Of a stretch of DNA of 64,000 nt, positions 1-9,276 are shown one piece after another; position 1 is the first letter of the stretch; the number at the start of each line of letters is the position of its first letter. The translations under genes were made by a program, and so were the position numbers. The notes under the pieces were generated by a model that saw nothing but the letters and a program-made list of their open reading frames with translations, was not told where the DNA came from and ran no database searches. The stretch comes from Roseateles violae (GTDB lineage: Bacteria > Pseudomonadota > Gammaproteobacteria > Burkholderiales > Burkholderiaceae_C), in assembly GCF_030410485.1 (NCBI RefSeq), contig NZ_JAUHHC010000001.1, positions 124,001 to 188,000 on the forward strand, in the 5' to 3' direction.

Positions 1-128
1 GCGACATAGGCCTCGCCGATCGCATTGCGCAGCCGCATCAACCGGTTGTAGGCGCCGATGCCCCAGAACAGCAGGATCGCGGCCAGCGCCCAGCCCAGCG
101 CCGCCCAGCTCAGCACCGGCAGCGTCAT
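1..128 (-). CDS. LemA family protein, N-terminal part only
   Basis: The reading frame starts with ATG at 128 and runs off the left edge, giving 42 residues. It opens with one hydrophobic helix (about residues 5-26, ending in LLFWGIGAYN) followed by YNRLMRLRNAIGEAYV. That is the typical LemA layout: an N-terminal membrane anchor, then the conserved YNxLxxLRN start of a helical bundle. LemA proteins are membrane-anchored and of poorly defined function. The start overlaps the stop of the small ORF at 125-271 by ATGA, so it is probably transcribed with queC. The rest of the domain lies outside the window, so the family call rests on this start only. Confidence 0.75.
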   Translation of the reverse strand, partial: MTLPVLSWAALGWALAAILLFWGIGAYNRLMRLRNAIGEAYV

Positions 129-271
129 CGGACCAGGAACTCCGCATGGCCGCGCGCGCGCAGCTCGCAGGCGGGGTGAAATGTCAGCCCCTCGCCCGGC
201 GAGTACGCCGGGCTATCCCCCGAGGGGATGCGGGTCGGCTTGGGAGCGGCCCGGCGCTCGACCCGCCTCAT
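125..271 (-). CDS. 48-codon ORF made of a repeat element and a copy of the queC tail
   Basis: This ORF starts with an ATG that overlaps the queC stop (ATGA at 268-271). It ends in a TGA that overlaps the start of the LemA-like gene (ATGA at 125-128). Its first two thirds read through a palindromic repeat element (178-260). Its last part, [17 protein letters not shown], closely resembles the QueC C-terminus [18 protein letters not shown] but has lost all but one of the zinc-binding cysteines. It is most likely a by-product: an old queC 3' end displaced by the element, with translational coupling kept by chance or selection. A functional micropeptide cannot be excluded. I do not recognise it as a known family. 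Confidence 0.3.
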   Translation of the reverse strand: MRRVERRAAPKPTRIPSGDSPAYSPGEGLTFHPACELRARGHAEFLVR

Positions 272-322
272 GCCTGCCCCTTGTATTCGACGTAGCCCCG
301 CGCGCGCAACTCGCAGGCGGGG
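145..322 (-). repeat. Imperfect direct repeat of the queC 3' end (145-176 and 291-322)
   Basis: On the minus strand both copies begin CCCCGCCTGCGAG and continue with TGCGCGCGCG. By eye 28 of 32 positions agree. The upstream copy (291-322) encodes the end of the QueC zinc site. The downstream copy (145-176) lies almost against the end of the palindromic element at 178-260. The arrangement suggests the element arrived at the end of queC with a duplication, or displaced the original tail. The copies have since diverged, so the event is not recent. Confidence 0.7.
178..260 (-). repeat. Two-hairpin dispersed repeat, copy A (after queC)
   Basis: Read on the minus strand it starts CGAGCGCCGGGCCGC and CCCAAG. 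It then has one hairpin with arms ATCCCC and GGGGAT, a second with arms CCCGGCG and CGCCGGG, and ends GGGGCT..CATTTC. The same start, order and end occur at 46351-46429 inside glnE, with different but still complementary arms. Compensating changes in both stems argue for a real structured repeat rather than chance GC-rich similarity. It has no coding capacity of its own. Confidence 0.7.
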
Positions 323-990
323 CAGGTCCCACAACCCCAGCCCCAGGCATGGCGCTGCTTGCGCTCGCCCAGATAGCAGGTATGCGTGTGCTCGACGATC
401 AAGTCGTTCAGCGCCGCGCCGCCGAGCTGCTCGGTCAGCGCCCAGGTCTCGGCTTTGGTGATGAACATCAGGGGCGTCTCTATCGTCATCGGCTGGTCCA
501 GGCCCAGGCTCAGCGCGACCTGCAGCGCCTTCAAGGTGTTGTCGCGGCAATCCGGATAGCCGGAGTAGTCGGTCTCGCACATGCCGCCGACCAGCACCGA
601 GGCGCCACGCCGGTAGGCCAGCGTCGCGGCGAAGGAGAGGAACAGCAGATTGCGGCCCGGCACGAAGGTATTGGGCAGGCCGTTGGCCTGCATCTCGATC
701 GCCCGGTCCGCGGTCAGCGCGGTGTCCGAGATCTGGCCCAGCAGGCTCAGGTCCAGCAGGTGATCGTCGCCCAGCTTGGCGCCCCAGGAATGGAAAGCCG
801 CCGCCAGCTCGCGCCGCACGACCTGGCGGCAATCGAGCTCGATGCGGTGCCGCTGGCCGTAGTCGAAGCCGATGGTCTCGACCTCGGCATAGCGGTCCAG
901 CGCCCAGGCCAGGCAGGCGGTCGAGTCCTGGCCGCCGGAGAACAGCACCAGGGCCTTGCGGGATTGGTTGGCTTGCGGAGGAATGCTCAT
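268..990 (-). CDS. queC: 7-cyano-7-deazaguanine synthase QueC
   Basis: A 240-residue cytosolic enzyme that converts 7-carboxy-7-deazaguanine to preQ0 with ATP and ammonia, in queuosine biosynthesis. The PP-loop SGGQDS is at residues 18-23. The C-terminal zinc site has four cysteines at about 205, 220, 223 and 226 (CGTCPAC). Length fits the family. I chose the ATG at 990 because the sequence before MSIPPQ lacks family resemblance and the PP-loop should lie close to the N-terminus. It is divergent from the DUF4139 gene, with a 74-base gap that must hold both promoters. The stop overlaps a small ORF (ATGA). The last 18 residues are partly repeated downstream, so this C-terminus may be a rebuilt one: YVEYKGQA is followed later by the alternative ending HAEFLVR. 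Confidence 0.95.
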   Translation of the reverse strand: MSIPPQANQSRKALVLFSGGQDSTACLAWALDRYAEVETIGFDYGQRHRIELDCRQVVRRELAAAFHSWGAKLGDDHLLDLSLLGQISDTALTADRAIEMQANGLPNTFVPGRNLLFLSFAATLAYRRGASVLVGGMCETDYSGYPDCRDNTLKALQVALSLGLDQPMTIETPLMFITKAETWALTEQLGGAALNDLIVEHTHTCYLGERKQRHAWGWGCGTCPACELRARGYVEYKGQA

Positions 991-1064
991 GAGACGGGGT
1001 TCGGCATGGAAGGGACGACGCAGCCGCCATGTTATGTTCCTTCGCCCATCCACCCGGAGCGACG

Positions 1065-2642
1065 ATGAAAAAGACCTGGCCGCTGCTGCTGCTCTCCACC
1101 ACCGCCCTGGCTCAGACGCCGCCGGCCAAGCCCGCCGCCGCGCCGGCCACGCCCAGTCGCATCGAGCAGGTGCTGGTCTATCCCGGCGGCGCGACGGTCG
1201 AGCGCAGCGTCGCCGTCAAGGCCGGTCAGCCGCTCTTGCGCCTGAGCTGCCTGTCGGCGCGCTTCGACGTCGATTCGCTGCAGCTGCAGGCCGAGGGCGT
1301 GACCATCGGCGAGATCAGCGTGCAGACGGTCGACCGCGCCACCCTGCCCGAATGCGCGGACAACACGCCGCTGGACGCGCGCATCCGCGAGCTGGAGGAG
1401 CAGCGCAACGCGGTGCAGAACGAGATCGCCGCGCACGAGGTGGCGCTGGGCTATATGAAGCAGTACAACGCCGGCTCGACGGCGATTGCCGCCACGGCCG
1501 AGAGCCTGCGCCGCGCGGGCCTGGAGACCTTGCAGCGTCAGGCACCGCTGCAGCGCCGCCGCGACGAGATCGAGCGCCAGCTGGCGCCGCTGGTCGGCGA
1601 GCGCGATCGGCTGCGCCAGGCCGAGCCGCAGCTGCGCACGCTGCAGGTGCGGCTGTCCGCCGCCCGCGACACCGAGATGAAGCTGAGCTACCGCGTCGGC
1701 CAGGCCGGCTGGGAGCCGGTCTACCGCGCCTATCTGGACAGCGAGAGCGGCAAGGTCCGGCTCGAGCGCCATGCCCAGGTCGCGCAGAACAGCGGCGAGG
1801 ACTGGAGCGATGTGAAGCTGCGCCTGTCGACGGCCCAGCCGCGCGCGGCCACCGGCATGCCGCCGCCGCAACCCTGGACCTTGGACCTGCTGCCGCCCGC
1901 CGGCAACGAGGCCCGCCCGGTGGCCGCCTATGCGCCGCCGCCGGCCCCGGCGCCGGCGATGCGCTCGGCCGAGCGCGGCGGGGCCGCGCCCGATCTGGGC
2001 TTCAATGTCGGCGTCTTCCAGGGCGAGTTCGCGACCGAGTTCGAGGTGCCCGGCCGGGTCGGCGTCTCGGCCAACGGCCAGCGCATCGCGCTGTCGCTGG
2101 GCCAGCAGCAGCTCGACAGCCGGTTCCTCGCGCGCGTGAACCCGCGCGCCGAGGCCCAGGCCTATCTGGTGGCCGAGAGCGCGCGGCCGCAGGGCGTCTG
2201 GCCGGCGGGGGCGCTGCAGCTGTTCCGCGACGGCGCCTTCATCGGCCAGAGCCGGCTGGTGCTGGGCAACTCGGACAAGCTCGATCTCTTCTTCGGCCGC
2301 GACGAGCGACTGCGTGTCGCCGTCGAGCCCGAGCAGCGCAATGCCGCCAACACCGGCTTCGTCGGCAACCGCGCCGAGCAGAAGATCGCCCGCGTCTACA
2401 AGATCGAGAACCTGCACGGTCGGCCCTTCACCGTGCAGCTGCTGGAGCCGGCGCCGGTGGGCCGCCACGAGGACATCAAGGTGCAGGCCGTCTTCGAGCC
2501 CAAGCCCGCCGAGCTCGAGTGGCGCAAGCAGCCCGGCGTCGCCGCCTGGGAGCTGCAGCTGGCGCCGGGCGCCAGCCAGCAGATCCGCGCCGACTACACG
2601 ATCAGCTATCCCAAGGACGCACGCATCAGCGGCATGCGCTGA
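1065..2642 (+). CDS. DUF4139 (MuiA-like) secreted protein
   Basis: A 525-residue protein with a short signal peptide ([18 protein letters not shown]) and an alanine/proline linker. A first domain begins [17 protein letters not shown], a coiled-coil segment lies at about 110-190 ([16 protein letters not shown]), and a DUF4139 beta domain runs to the end. This is the layout of the mucoidy inhibitor MuiA family, whose biochemical role is unknown. The ATG at 1065 is chosen over an earlier one because it starts the signal peptide and follows GGAG with good spacing. A proline/alanine-rich loop (PPPAPAPA) splits the second domain. It is a single gene, divergent from queC and convergent with proA. 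Confidence 0.8.
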   Translation: MKKTWPLLLLSTTALAQTPPAKPAAAPATPSRIEQVLVYPGGATVERSVAVKAGQPLLRLSCLSARFDVDSLQLQAEGVTIGEISVQTVDRATLPECADNTPLDARIRELEEQRNAVQNEIAAHEVALGYMKQYNAGSTAIAATAESLRRAGLETLQRQAPLQRRRDEIERQLAPLVGERDRLRQAEPQLRTLQVRLSAARDTEMKLSYRVGQAGWEPVYRAYLDSESGKVRLERHAQVAQNSGEDWSDVKLRLSTAQPRAATGMPPPQPWTLDLLPPAGNEARPVAAYAPPPAPAPAMRSAERGGAAPDLGFNVGVFQGEFATEFEVPGRVGVSANGQRIALSLGQQQLDSRFLARVNPRAEAQAYLVAESARPQGVWPAGALQLFRDGAFIGQSRLVLGNSDKLDLFFGRDERLRVAVEPEQRNAANTGFVGNRAEQKIARVYKIENLHGRPFTVQLLEPAPVGRHEDIKVQAVFEPKPAELEWRKQPGVAAWELQLAPGASQQIRADYTISYPKDARISGMR

Positions 2643-2663
2643 TCCGCCTGGCGCGGGACGGGA

Positions 2664-3959
2664 TCAGCTCCTGAGCTCGCCCTGCCCCAGCACCACCCAT
2701 TTCATCGAGGTCAGGCCCTCCAGCCCCACCGGGCCGCGGGCGTGGAACTTGTCGGTCGAGATGCCGATCTCGGCGCCCAGGCCGTACTCGAAGCCGTCGG
2801 CAAAGCGCGTGCTGGCGTTGACCATCACGCTGGCCGAATCGACCTCGCGCAGAAAGCGCATCGCGTTCGGGTGATTGGTCGTCAGGATCGCATCGGTGTG
2901 GTGCGAGCCATGGCGGTTGATGTGGCGGATCGCCTCGTCGAGGCTGTCAACGACCTTGATGCTGATGATGGGCGCCAGGTATTCCTCGCCCCAGTCGGCC
3001 TCGGTCGCCGCGGCCAGCCGTGCGCCCTGCAGCGGCCCCAGCAGCGCCAGCGTGCGCGGGCAGCCGCGCATCTCGACGCCCTTGGCCGCGAAGATCGCGC
3101 CGATGCGCGGCAGGAAGGCGGCCGCCTGCACCGCATGCACCAGCAGCGACTCGGTCGCATTACAGGGGCTGTACTTGTTGGTCTTCGCGTTGTCGACGAC
3201 CCTGACGGCCAGCTCCAGGTCGACCTCGGCGTCCACATAGTTGTGGCAGTTGCCGTCCAGGTGCTTGATCACCGGCACCCGCGCCTCACGGCTGATGCGC
3301 TCGATCAGGCTTTTCCCCCCGCGCGGGATGATCACGTCGACGAACTCGGGCCGCGAGATCAGGAGGCCCACCGCCGCCCGGTCGGTGGTGGCGATCAGCT
3401 GCACGGCCGCGCGCGGCAGGCCGGCCTCCTCGAGCGCGTCGGCGACCAGCTGCGCCAGCGCCAGATTCGAATGGATGGCCTCCGAGCCGCCGCGCAGGAT
3501 GCAGGCATTGCCGCTCTTGATCGCCAGCGAGGCGGCCTCGATCGTCACGTTCGGCCGGCTCTCGTAAATCATGCCGAACACACCCAGCGGCACGCGCATC
3601 TGGCCGACGGCGATGCCGCTCGGCCGGCGCTTGACGCCGCTGATCTCGCCGACCGGGTCGGGCATCGCGGCGATCTGCTCGCAGCCCTCGGCGACGGTGG
3701 CCAGGGTCTTGGCATCGAGCTTGAGCCGATCGCGCAGCGGCGCGTCCAGGCCCGTCGCGGCCTGCAGATCGCGCGCATTGGCGGCCGCCAGCGCCGGGCC
3801 GGCCGCGCGCAGGCGGCGCGCCAGTGCCAGCAGGGCCTCATTCTTGGCGGCCGTGCTGGCGGCGGCCATCGCGGTCGCCGCGCGGCGCGCGCCGGCGCCG
3901 ACCTCGTCCATATAGGCGCCCAGATCGTCGGCCCGTGTCGAAGGTAATGCTGTGCTCAT
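2664..3959 (-). CDS. proA: Gamma-glutamyl phosphate reductase ProA
   Basis: A 431-residue cytosolic enzyme. It reduces gamma-glutamyl phosphate to glutamate-5-semialdehyde with NADPH, the second step of proline synthesis. The sequence is collinear with the family: [15 protein letters not shown] in the cofactor domain, [24 protein letters not shown], and the catalytic cysteine in SPCNATE at residue 266. It ends with the typical [10 protein letters not shown] near the C-terminus. The ATG at 3959 gives a normal family length; a longer in-frame extension upstream has no family resemblance. proB is not adjacent, and the gene stands alone between two convergent or divergent neighbours. Confidence 0.96.
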   Translation of the reverse strand: MSTALPSTRADDLGAYMDEVGAGARRAATAMAAASTAAKNEALLALARRLRAAGPALAAANARDLQAATGLDAPLRDRLKLDAKTLATVAEGCEQIAAMPDPVGEISGVKRRPSGIAVGQMRVPLGVFGMIYESRPNVTIEAASLAIKSGNACILRGGSEAIHSNLALAQLVADALEEAGLPRAAVQLIATTDRAAVGLLISRPEFVDVIIPRGGKSLIERISREARVPVIKHLDGNCHNYVDAEVDLELAVRVVDNAKTNKYSPCNATESLLVHAVQAAAFLPRIGAIFAAKGVEMRGCPRTLALLGPLQGARLAAATEADWGEEYLAPIISIKVVDSLDEAIRHINRHGSHHTDAILTTNHPNAMRFLREVDSASVMVNASTRFADGFEYGLGAEIGISTDKFHARGPVGLEGLTSMKWVVLGQGELRS

Positions 3960-4077
3960 CGGCCCATTTTGACCGATGCCGGCGGCGCCGCCGGCCGGTC
4001 CGGCTTTTATGCGTTTCGGCCCGCCGCCGCTGCGGTGCATCGCAGCGCGCTTGGGCCCACTTGATCGAGTTCCTAAG

Positions 4078-4100
4078 CTGAGTCCACCTTGTCCACTCAG
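4078..4100. promoter_or_regulatory. Inverted repeat upstream of the small secreted protein gene
   Basis: CTGAGT and ACTCAG form six-base arms separated by eleven bases, and GTCCAC occurs twice inside. It sits 17 bases before the ATG at 4117, between divergent proA and this gene. It could be an operator or an mRNA hairpin. No regulator is recognised. Confidence 0.3.
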
Positions 4101-4116
4101 TTTCGGAGTCTCCATC

Positions 4117-4458
4117 ATGAAGTCCCTGCTTCTTGCCCTGCCCGCCGCCCTGTTCGCGCTGAACGCCGCCGCCGAACCGCCTTCTTCCAAGGCCGATGGC
4201 CCGCTGCGCAGCGCCTGCCCGCGCATCGACGCGGCGCTGCAGGAGGCGCTGCAGCCGGTCGCGCTGCGCACGACGCCGCGCCAGCAGCCGATGCGCGTGC
4301 AGTTCAAGCTGAACGGCGCGCAGATCAGCGAGATCGAGCCGCAGGGCGGCAGCGAATCGCAGCGCATCCATGTGCGCCGCGCCGTCGCGGCCCTGCCCTG
4401 CTACAGCGAGAGCGAACAGCGCCTGAGCTTCAGCCTCGCGCTGAGCCGCGGCGGTTGA
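4117..4458 (+). CDS. Small secreted protein, TonB-C-like fold suspected
   Basis: 113 residues with a clear signal peptide ([19 protein letters not shown]), so probably periplasmic. Two cysteines remain after cleavage, one near the mature N-terminus (SACPRID) and one in ALPCYSE, and may form a disulfide. The pattern strand ([15 protein letters not shown]), helix ([11 protein letters not shown]), strand (QRLSFSLAL) resembles the C-terminal module of TonB-like proteins. It also resembles modules of the two paralogous secreted proteins at 23301-25303. The start is preceded by GGAG. Function unknown; the fold is inferred by eye only. Confidence 0.6.
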   Translation: MKSLLLALPAALFALNAAAEPPSSKADGPLRSACPRIDAALQEALQPVALRTTPRQQPMRVQFKLNGAQISEIEPQGGSESQRIHVRRAVAALPCYSESEQRLSFSLALSRGG

Positions 4459-4467
4459 TCGGGCAGG

Positions 4468-6270
4468 CTAAAGCTTCTGCAGATCGGGCCCCGTCTTGGG
4501 CCCGAACCAGGCCTTGGCATAGGCCTGCTGCGCGCTCCTGCCGGCCTGGGCATCGCCCTTGCGCTTGTAGACCTCGACCAGGCCGGCCAGCGCCCAGCCG
4601 TTGTTGCGCACGCGCGCCAGCGAATCGCGGAAGGCCGCTTCCGCTTCATCGAGCCGGCCCTGGCGCAGGCGCACCGCGCCGAGCGACTGGCGCACCGGGT
4701 AGTACCAGTAGGGCGGCTCGGTATAGGCCAGGCCGTCCTCGATCTTGATCGCCGCCTCGAAGGCGCGCGCCGCGCCGTCCAGATCGCCCTGCGCCTCGGC
4801 CAGCCGCCCCTGCGCGACCAGGCGCGCGGTGTCGGCGATCTCGCGCGCCGGCACGCCGAAGGGTTCGAAGGGCTTGTAGTCGGCGCCGTCGGCTAGCTTC
4901 TGCATCGCGGTGATCTCGGCCTGCGCCTCCGCCGCGCGCCGTTCGCCGGCCAGCGCCAGGCTGCGCGCATAGTGATACATCAGCTTGACCAGCAGCAGCT
5001 CGTCGCCCGGGTCGGGCAGCTGCAGCACCGTCGCGGCCGGGCTGAAGCGCGCATGGGCCATGAAGCGCGCCGCCTTGATCGGCTGCAGCGCGGCGATCTG
5101 GCGCGCGATCTCGGGCGCGATCGCCGCATCGAGCTTGTCGGCCGCCGGTAGCGCGGTCGCCCCGTCGCCGCCCATCAGCGCCGACACCATCACGAAATGG
5201 ATGTTGTGCGGGTAATAGGCCGAGCGGTACAGCGGGTCCGAGGGCGAGCGCTTGAAATAGGCCTCGTCCACCTCGACCGCGCGCTTGTTCTGCTCCAGCG
5301 ATTCGCGGTACTGGCCGACGCGGTAGTAGATATGCGCCGGCATATGGACGATGTGGCCGGCGCCGGGCATCAGCGCGGCCAGGCGGCGCGCCGGCGCCAG
5401 CGCGCGCTCGGGCGTGGTCGAGGCCTCGACCGCATGGATGTAGAGATGGATCGCGCCCGGATGGCGCGGATTGCGCTTGAGCACCGTCTCCAGCGCCTGC
5501 AGCAGGGCCGCGGTGCGGCCCTTGGGGCTCGCGCCGCCGGCCTCCCAGTAATCCCAGGGCTGGGTGTCCATCGCGGCCTCGGCAAACAGCGTCGCGATCG
5601 TGTCGTCCTCCGGGAAGCGCTGCATCACCGCCTGCATCGCGTCGGCATAGGCGGCGTCGAGCGTGGCGCGCTCGATCTTCTCGTCGGCCGAGTAGCGCCG
5701 CGCCAGCGCATCGATCAGCGCCTGCTCGCGCAAGCTGGCCTTGGCGCGCAGCGACTGCGCCTTGGCCAGCGCGTCCAGGGCCGGCGCGTTCGCCTCGGGG
5801 AACATCGGCGCATTGATATTGGGCCCCAGCACCAGGGCCTCGCCCCAGAAGCAGATCGCGCAATCGGGGTCGAGCCGCTGCGCCGCCTGGAAGGCGCGCT
5901 GCGCCTCCGCGTGGTTGAAGGCAAAGGCCAGGCGCAGGCCCTGGTCGAAATAGGCCTGGGCCTTGGGCCGGCTGATGCGCCAGCTGAGCGTGCCCAGATC
6001 GTCGTAGAGCGGCAGGGCCGCGCTGCTGGCCGCCTGCATGGCCGCCGGCTGGAAGGGGGCGGTCTCGCTTTTCTTCTTCGCGGGCGTCGAGGCCTGGGCC
6101 AGCAGCAGGGGCATGGCCGGCCGGCCGCAGACGGCGCCGGACGCGTCGAGCAGCGGATCGAAGGGCGCCGGCGGCGCCTCGCCGCGCTCGGTGGACAGGC
6201 CGCCGAGGCCCAGGATGGCGCAGGCGGCAAACAGGCCGCGGCGCCGCAGCACGGCAGGACGACGATTCAT
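4468..6270 (-). CDS. Exported tetratricopeptide-repeat protein
   Basis: 600 residues. The N-terminus has a basic stretch and a hydrophobic segment (LFAACAILGLGGL), consistent with export. The body is helical TPR-type repeats: AYFDQGLRLAFAFNHAEAQRAF, DPDCAICFWGEAL, HPGAIHLYIHAVE, GALRLRQGRLDEAEAAF. Such proteins usually act as protein-binding scaffolds; no enzyme motif is visible. The CAICFWGEA pair of cysteines and the HIVHMPAHIYYRVGQY segment recur in a bacterial family of unknown role. The ATG at 6270 follows GGAGCC on the coding strand and starts the export signal. It ends 9 bases from the convergent small secreted protein gene. Confidence 0.75.
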   Translation of the reverse strand: MNRRPAVLRRRGLFAACAILGLGGLSTERGEAPPAPFDPLLDASGAVCGRPAMPLLLAQASTPAKKKSETAPFQPAAMQAASSAALPLYDDLGTLSWRISRPKAQAYFDQGLRLAFAFNHAEAQRAFQAAQRLDPDCAICFWGEALVLGPNINAPMFPEANAPALDALAKAQSLRAKASLREQALIDALARRYSADEKIERATLDAAYADAMQAVMQRFPEDDTIATLFAEAAMDTQPWDYWEAGGASPKGRTAALLQALETVLKRNPRHPGAIHLYIHAVEASTTPERALAPARRLAALMPGAGHIVHMPAHIYYRVGQYRESLEQNKRAVEVDEAYFKRSPSDPLYRSAYYPHNIHFVMVSALMGGDGATALPAADKLDAAIAPEIARQIAALQPIKAARFMAHARFSPAATVLQLPDPGDELLLVKLMYHYARSLALAGERRAAEAQAEITAMQKLADGADYKPFEPFGVPAREIADTARLVAQGRLAEAQGDLDGAARAFEAAIKIEDGLAYTEPPYWYYPVRQSLGAVRLRQGRLDEAEAAFRDSLARVRNNGWALAGLVEVYKRKGDAQAGRSAQQAYAKAWFGPKTGPDLQKL

Positions 6271-6358
6271 GATCGGCTCCTCGGGCAAAGGCCAGCGCTT
6301 CGCCGATGCGAAGCGCCGACGATGCTGGCACCGACGCCGCTGCGACGCAAGTAGGGCG

Positions 6359-9238
6359 TCAGCGCTTGGCGGCCCTGTCAGCGGCCTTGTCCGCCTGGTT
6401 CGCCGCCGGCGCCAGCGGCGCGCCGTCCGCATCGCGCAGCTCCAGCGGCTTGCGACCCCAGGCCTTCAGCTGCGGCAGGATCTGCGCCTGATCGCCGACG
6501 GCGACGACGATCAGCGCGGCCGGATCCACATGCTGCTGCGCCGCCTTGAAGGCGCTGGCCGCGCTGACCGCCGCCAGCTGCTGCGGCAGCTTGACGAGAT
6601 GGTCGGCCGGCAGGCCCCAGGTCCAGTTGCTGGCATAGCTGCCGACGACCACATGGTTGGTGTCGAACAGGCCCGGCAGCGACAGCAGCTGCGCATTGCG
6701 CACCCGCTTCAGCTCCTCGGCGTCCATGGGCCGGGTCCGCATGCCCTGGATCTGGCCGAACATATCGGCCAGCGCCGGCCCGGTGACGTCGCTGCGCACG
6801 CTGCCGCGGATCGCGAAGCTGCCGCTGTCGCGGCCCATCGCATAGGCCGAGTAGACGCCGTAGGTATAGCCCTTGACCTCGCGCAGCTGCTGGTTGATGC
6901 GCGAGGTGAACAGGCCGCCCAGCGCCGCGTTCATCACCTTGATCGAGGCGGCGTCCGGGTCCCGGGCCAGCGGGCCGGGGGCGACGACGGCCAGCGCCGT
7001 CTGGGGCGACCCCGGCTTGTCGACCAGCAGCAGGCGCGCGGCCGTCGGCTTCATCGCCGGAGCGGCGGGCGCAGCGGCGGCCGCACCCTCGGGGCGCTGC
7101 CAGGCGCCGAACAGGCGCTCGGCCAGCGGCCGCAGCTCGGCCTCGGTGACGTCGCCGGCCACCACCAGGGCCGCCTGGTCGGGGCGGTAGTTGGCCTGCC
7201 AGAAGGCGCGCAGCGCGGCGCTGTCGACGGCCTGGAGGGCCGCCTCGTCGCCCAGCGCGCTCGCGCCAAGCGGATGCGCGTCGCCGTAAAGTGCGCGGGC
7301 GGCGACCACACCGGCGACCGCCTCCGGCTCCTCGCGCTGCTGGGCCAGCGCGGCCAGGCGCGCGGCGCGCTGGCGCTCGACCTCGGCCGGCGCGAACACC
7401 GGGTTCAGCGCCACATCGGCCAGCAGGGACAGGCCCTTGGCGAAATGCGTCTTCAGGCTGGCCAGCTCGATGCGCGCGTCCTCGCGGCCGGCGCTGCTGC
7501 TCAGCGCGGCGCCGATGTCGGCGACCTCGTCGGCGATCTGCTGCGCGCTGCGCGTGCGGGTGCCTTCCTGCAGCATCGCGGCGGTGAAGCCGGCCAGGCC
7601 CGGCTTGCCGGGCGGATTGGCCGCCTGGCCGGCGCGCAGCACCAGGGCGGCGCTGACCAGGGGCAGGCCCGGCTTGGGCACATGGATCACCGTCAGCCCG
7701 TTGGCCAGCGCGAAGCGGCGGCCCTCGGGCAGGCTCAGCGTCGGCGCCTTGCCGGCGGCCGGCTGCTTGGCGCGCCAGGCGGCGTCGGCATTCAGCGCCT
7801 CGCGCTCCCCCTTGGCGGCCTTGGTCGGCATCGGCGGCGTCGGCACCTCGGCGGCGAGCACCTTGGGGCCCGGCGTCGCCTGGATCACCACGCGCGCCTG
7901 CTTGCCCAGCTGGGCGGCGACGGCAGCGCTGACCGAGGCCGGCGTGATCGCCTGGTAGCGCGCCAGATCCTGGCCGATATAGCCGGGATCGCCGGCGTCC
8001 TGGTTGTAGCGATTGACCAGATCGGCCAGCGAGCCGACCTTCTCCAGCTGGCTCAGCGCGCTGGTCAGGATGGCGGCGCGCGCGCGCTCGACCTCTTCCT
8101 GCGTCGGCGGCTTCTCGGCCAGGGCCTTCAGCTCGGCGTCGACCAGCGCCTCGATCTCGTCCAGCGATTTGCCCGGCCGCGCGATCACGTCGATCTCAAA
8201 CACCGAGCCCAGCGCCGCCGACTGCTGCGAGACCTGCACGCTCTGCGCCAGCTGGCGCTCGTAGACCAGCTTCTTGTACAGGCGGCCGGACTTGCCGCCG
8301 CCCAGCACGCTGGCGGCGACGTCGAGCTCGGCATCGCCCGGCTTGAACACGGCCGGCGTGTGCCAGGCCAGCGAGAGCCGCGACAGCTCGATGCGGTCGG
8401 TGATCTGCAGGCGCTTCTCGGCCGTCAGCTTGACCGGCGCCACATCGACCGGCGGCACCGGCGCGCCGGCCTTCAGCGGGCCGAAGTACTTCTCGACCAG
8501 CTTCTTCGCCTGGGCCGGATCGAAGTCGCCGGCCAGCACCAGGGTCGCGTTGTTCGGCCGGTAGTAGGTGCGGGCAAAGGCCTTCACATCGGCCAGCTTG
8601 ATGCTCTGGATGTCGGCATGCGAGCCGATCACCGCCGCGCGATAGGGGTGGCCGGGCGGGAACAAGGCCTGGTACAGCGCCTCGTCGACGATGCCGTAGG
8701 GCCGGTTCTCGGTGGTCTGGCGGCGCTCGTTGCGCACCACGTCCTGCTGGTTGGCCAGGGCCACCGAATCGACCTCGTCGATCATGTAGCCGAGCATGTC
8801 GGACTTGATCCACAGGCCCAGCTCCAGCTGGTTGGCCGGCAGCGTGAAGAAATAGTTGGTGCGGTCGAAGTTGGTCGAGCCGTTCGAGTCGGTGCCGCCG
8901 GCCGCGTCGACGATCTTGTCGGCCTGGCCGCGCGCGATGTGCTTGCTGCCGGCGAACATCAGGTGCTCGAACAGATGGGCGAAACCGGTCTGGCCGGCCG
9001 CCTCGTTGCGCGGACCGGCATGGACCCAGAGGTTGAAGGCCACCAGCGGCAGCCTGTGGTCCTCGACCAGGATCAGCTCGAAGCCATTGGCCAGCTTCAG
9101 CTTCTCGTAGCGGATGGCCAGGCTGGCCCCGTCGGCGACGACGGCGCCGGCCTGCGGGGCCTCGGCCGCCAGCGCCGGTGGGGCGATGGCGCCGAGGCTG
9201 GCGAGCGTGGCGGCAAGAGCGAGAAGCTGGAATCGCAT
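6359..9238 (-). CDS. Secreted M16 zinc peptidase, two tandem insulinase domains
   Basis: 959 residues with a signal peptide (MRFQLLALAATLASLGAIAPPALA). The inverted zinc motif HLFEH is at residues 88-92 in the first M16 domain, with the downstream glutamate in VRNERRQT. The second half (from about residue 510, LPEGRRFALANGLTVIHVPK) is the second, inactive-type M16 repeat without HxxEH. Full-length two-domain M16B peptidases are clamshell zinc proteases, probably periplasmic here. The ATG at 9238 begins the signal peptide. The gene follows the nitronate monooxygenase gene by 38 bases on the same strand, so read-through is possible but no functional link is evident. Confidence 0.9.
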   Translation of the reverse strand: MRFQLLALAATLASLGAIAPPALAAEAPQAGAVVADGASLAIRYEKLKLANGFELILVEDHRLPLVAFNLWVHAGPRNEAAGQTGFAHLFEHLMFAGSKHIARGQADKIVDAAGGTDSNGSTNFDRTNYFFTLPANQLELGLWIKSDMLGYMIDEVDSVALANQQDVVRNERRQTTENRPYGIVDEALYQALFPPGHPYRAAVIGSHADIQSIKLADVKAFARTYYRPNNATLVLAGDFDPAQAKKLVEKYFGPLKAGAPVPPVDVAPVKLTAEKRLQITDRIELSRLSLAWHTPAVFKPGDAELDVAASVLGGGKSGRLYKKLVYERQLAQSVQVSQQSAALGSVFEIDVIARPGKSLDEIEALVDAELKALAEKPPTQEEVERARAAILTSALSQLEKVGSLADLVNRYNQDAGDPGYIGQDLARYQAITPASVSAAVAAQLGKQARVVIQATPGPKVLAAEVPTPPMPTKAAKGEREALNADAAWRAKQPAAGKAPTLSLPEGRRFALANGLTVIHVPKPGLPLVSAALVLRAGQAANPPGKPGLAGFTAAMLQEGTRTRSAQQIADEVADIGAALSSSAGREDARIELASLKTHFAKGLSLLADVALNPVFAPAEVERQRAARLAALAQQREEPEAVAGVVAARALYGDAHPLGASALGDEAALQAVDSAALRAFWQANYRPDQAALVVAGDVTEAELRPLAERLFGAWQRPEGAAAAAPAAPAMKPTAARLLLVDKPGSPQTALAVVAPGPLARDPDAASIKVMNAALGGLFTSRINQQLREVKGYTYGVYSAYAMGRDSGSFAIRGSVRSDVTGPALADMFGQIQGMRTRPMDAEELKRVRNAQLLSLPGLFDTNHVVVGSYASNWTWGLPADHLVKLPQQLAAVSAASAFKAAQQHVDPAALIVVAVGDQAQILPQLKAWGRKPLELRDADGAPLAPAANQADKAADRAAKR

Positions 9239-9276
9239 GGCGGACAGGTCCTTGGTCGAGAGAAAAAGAAGAAGGC

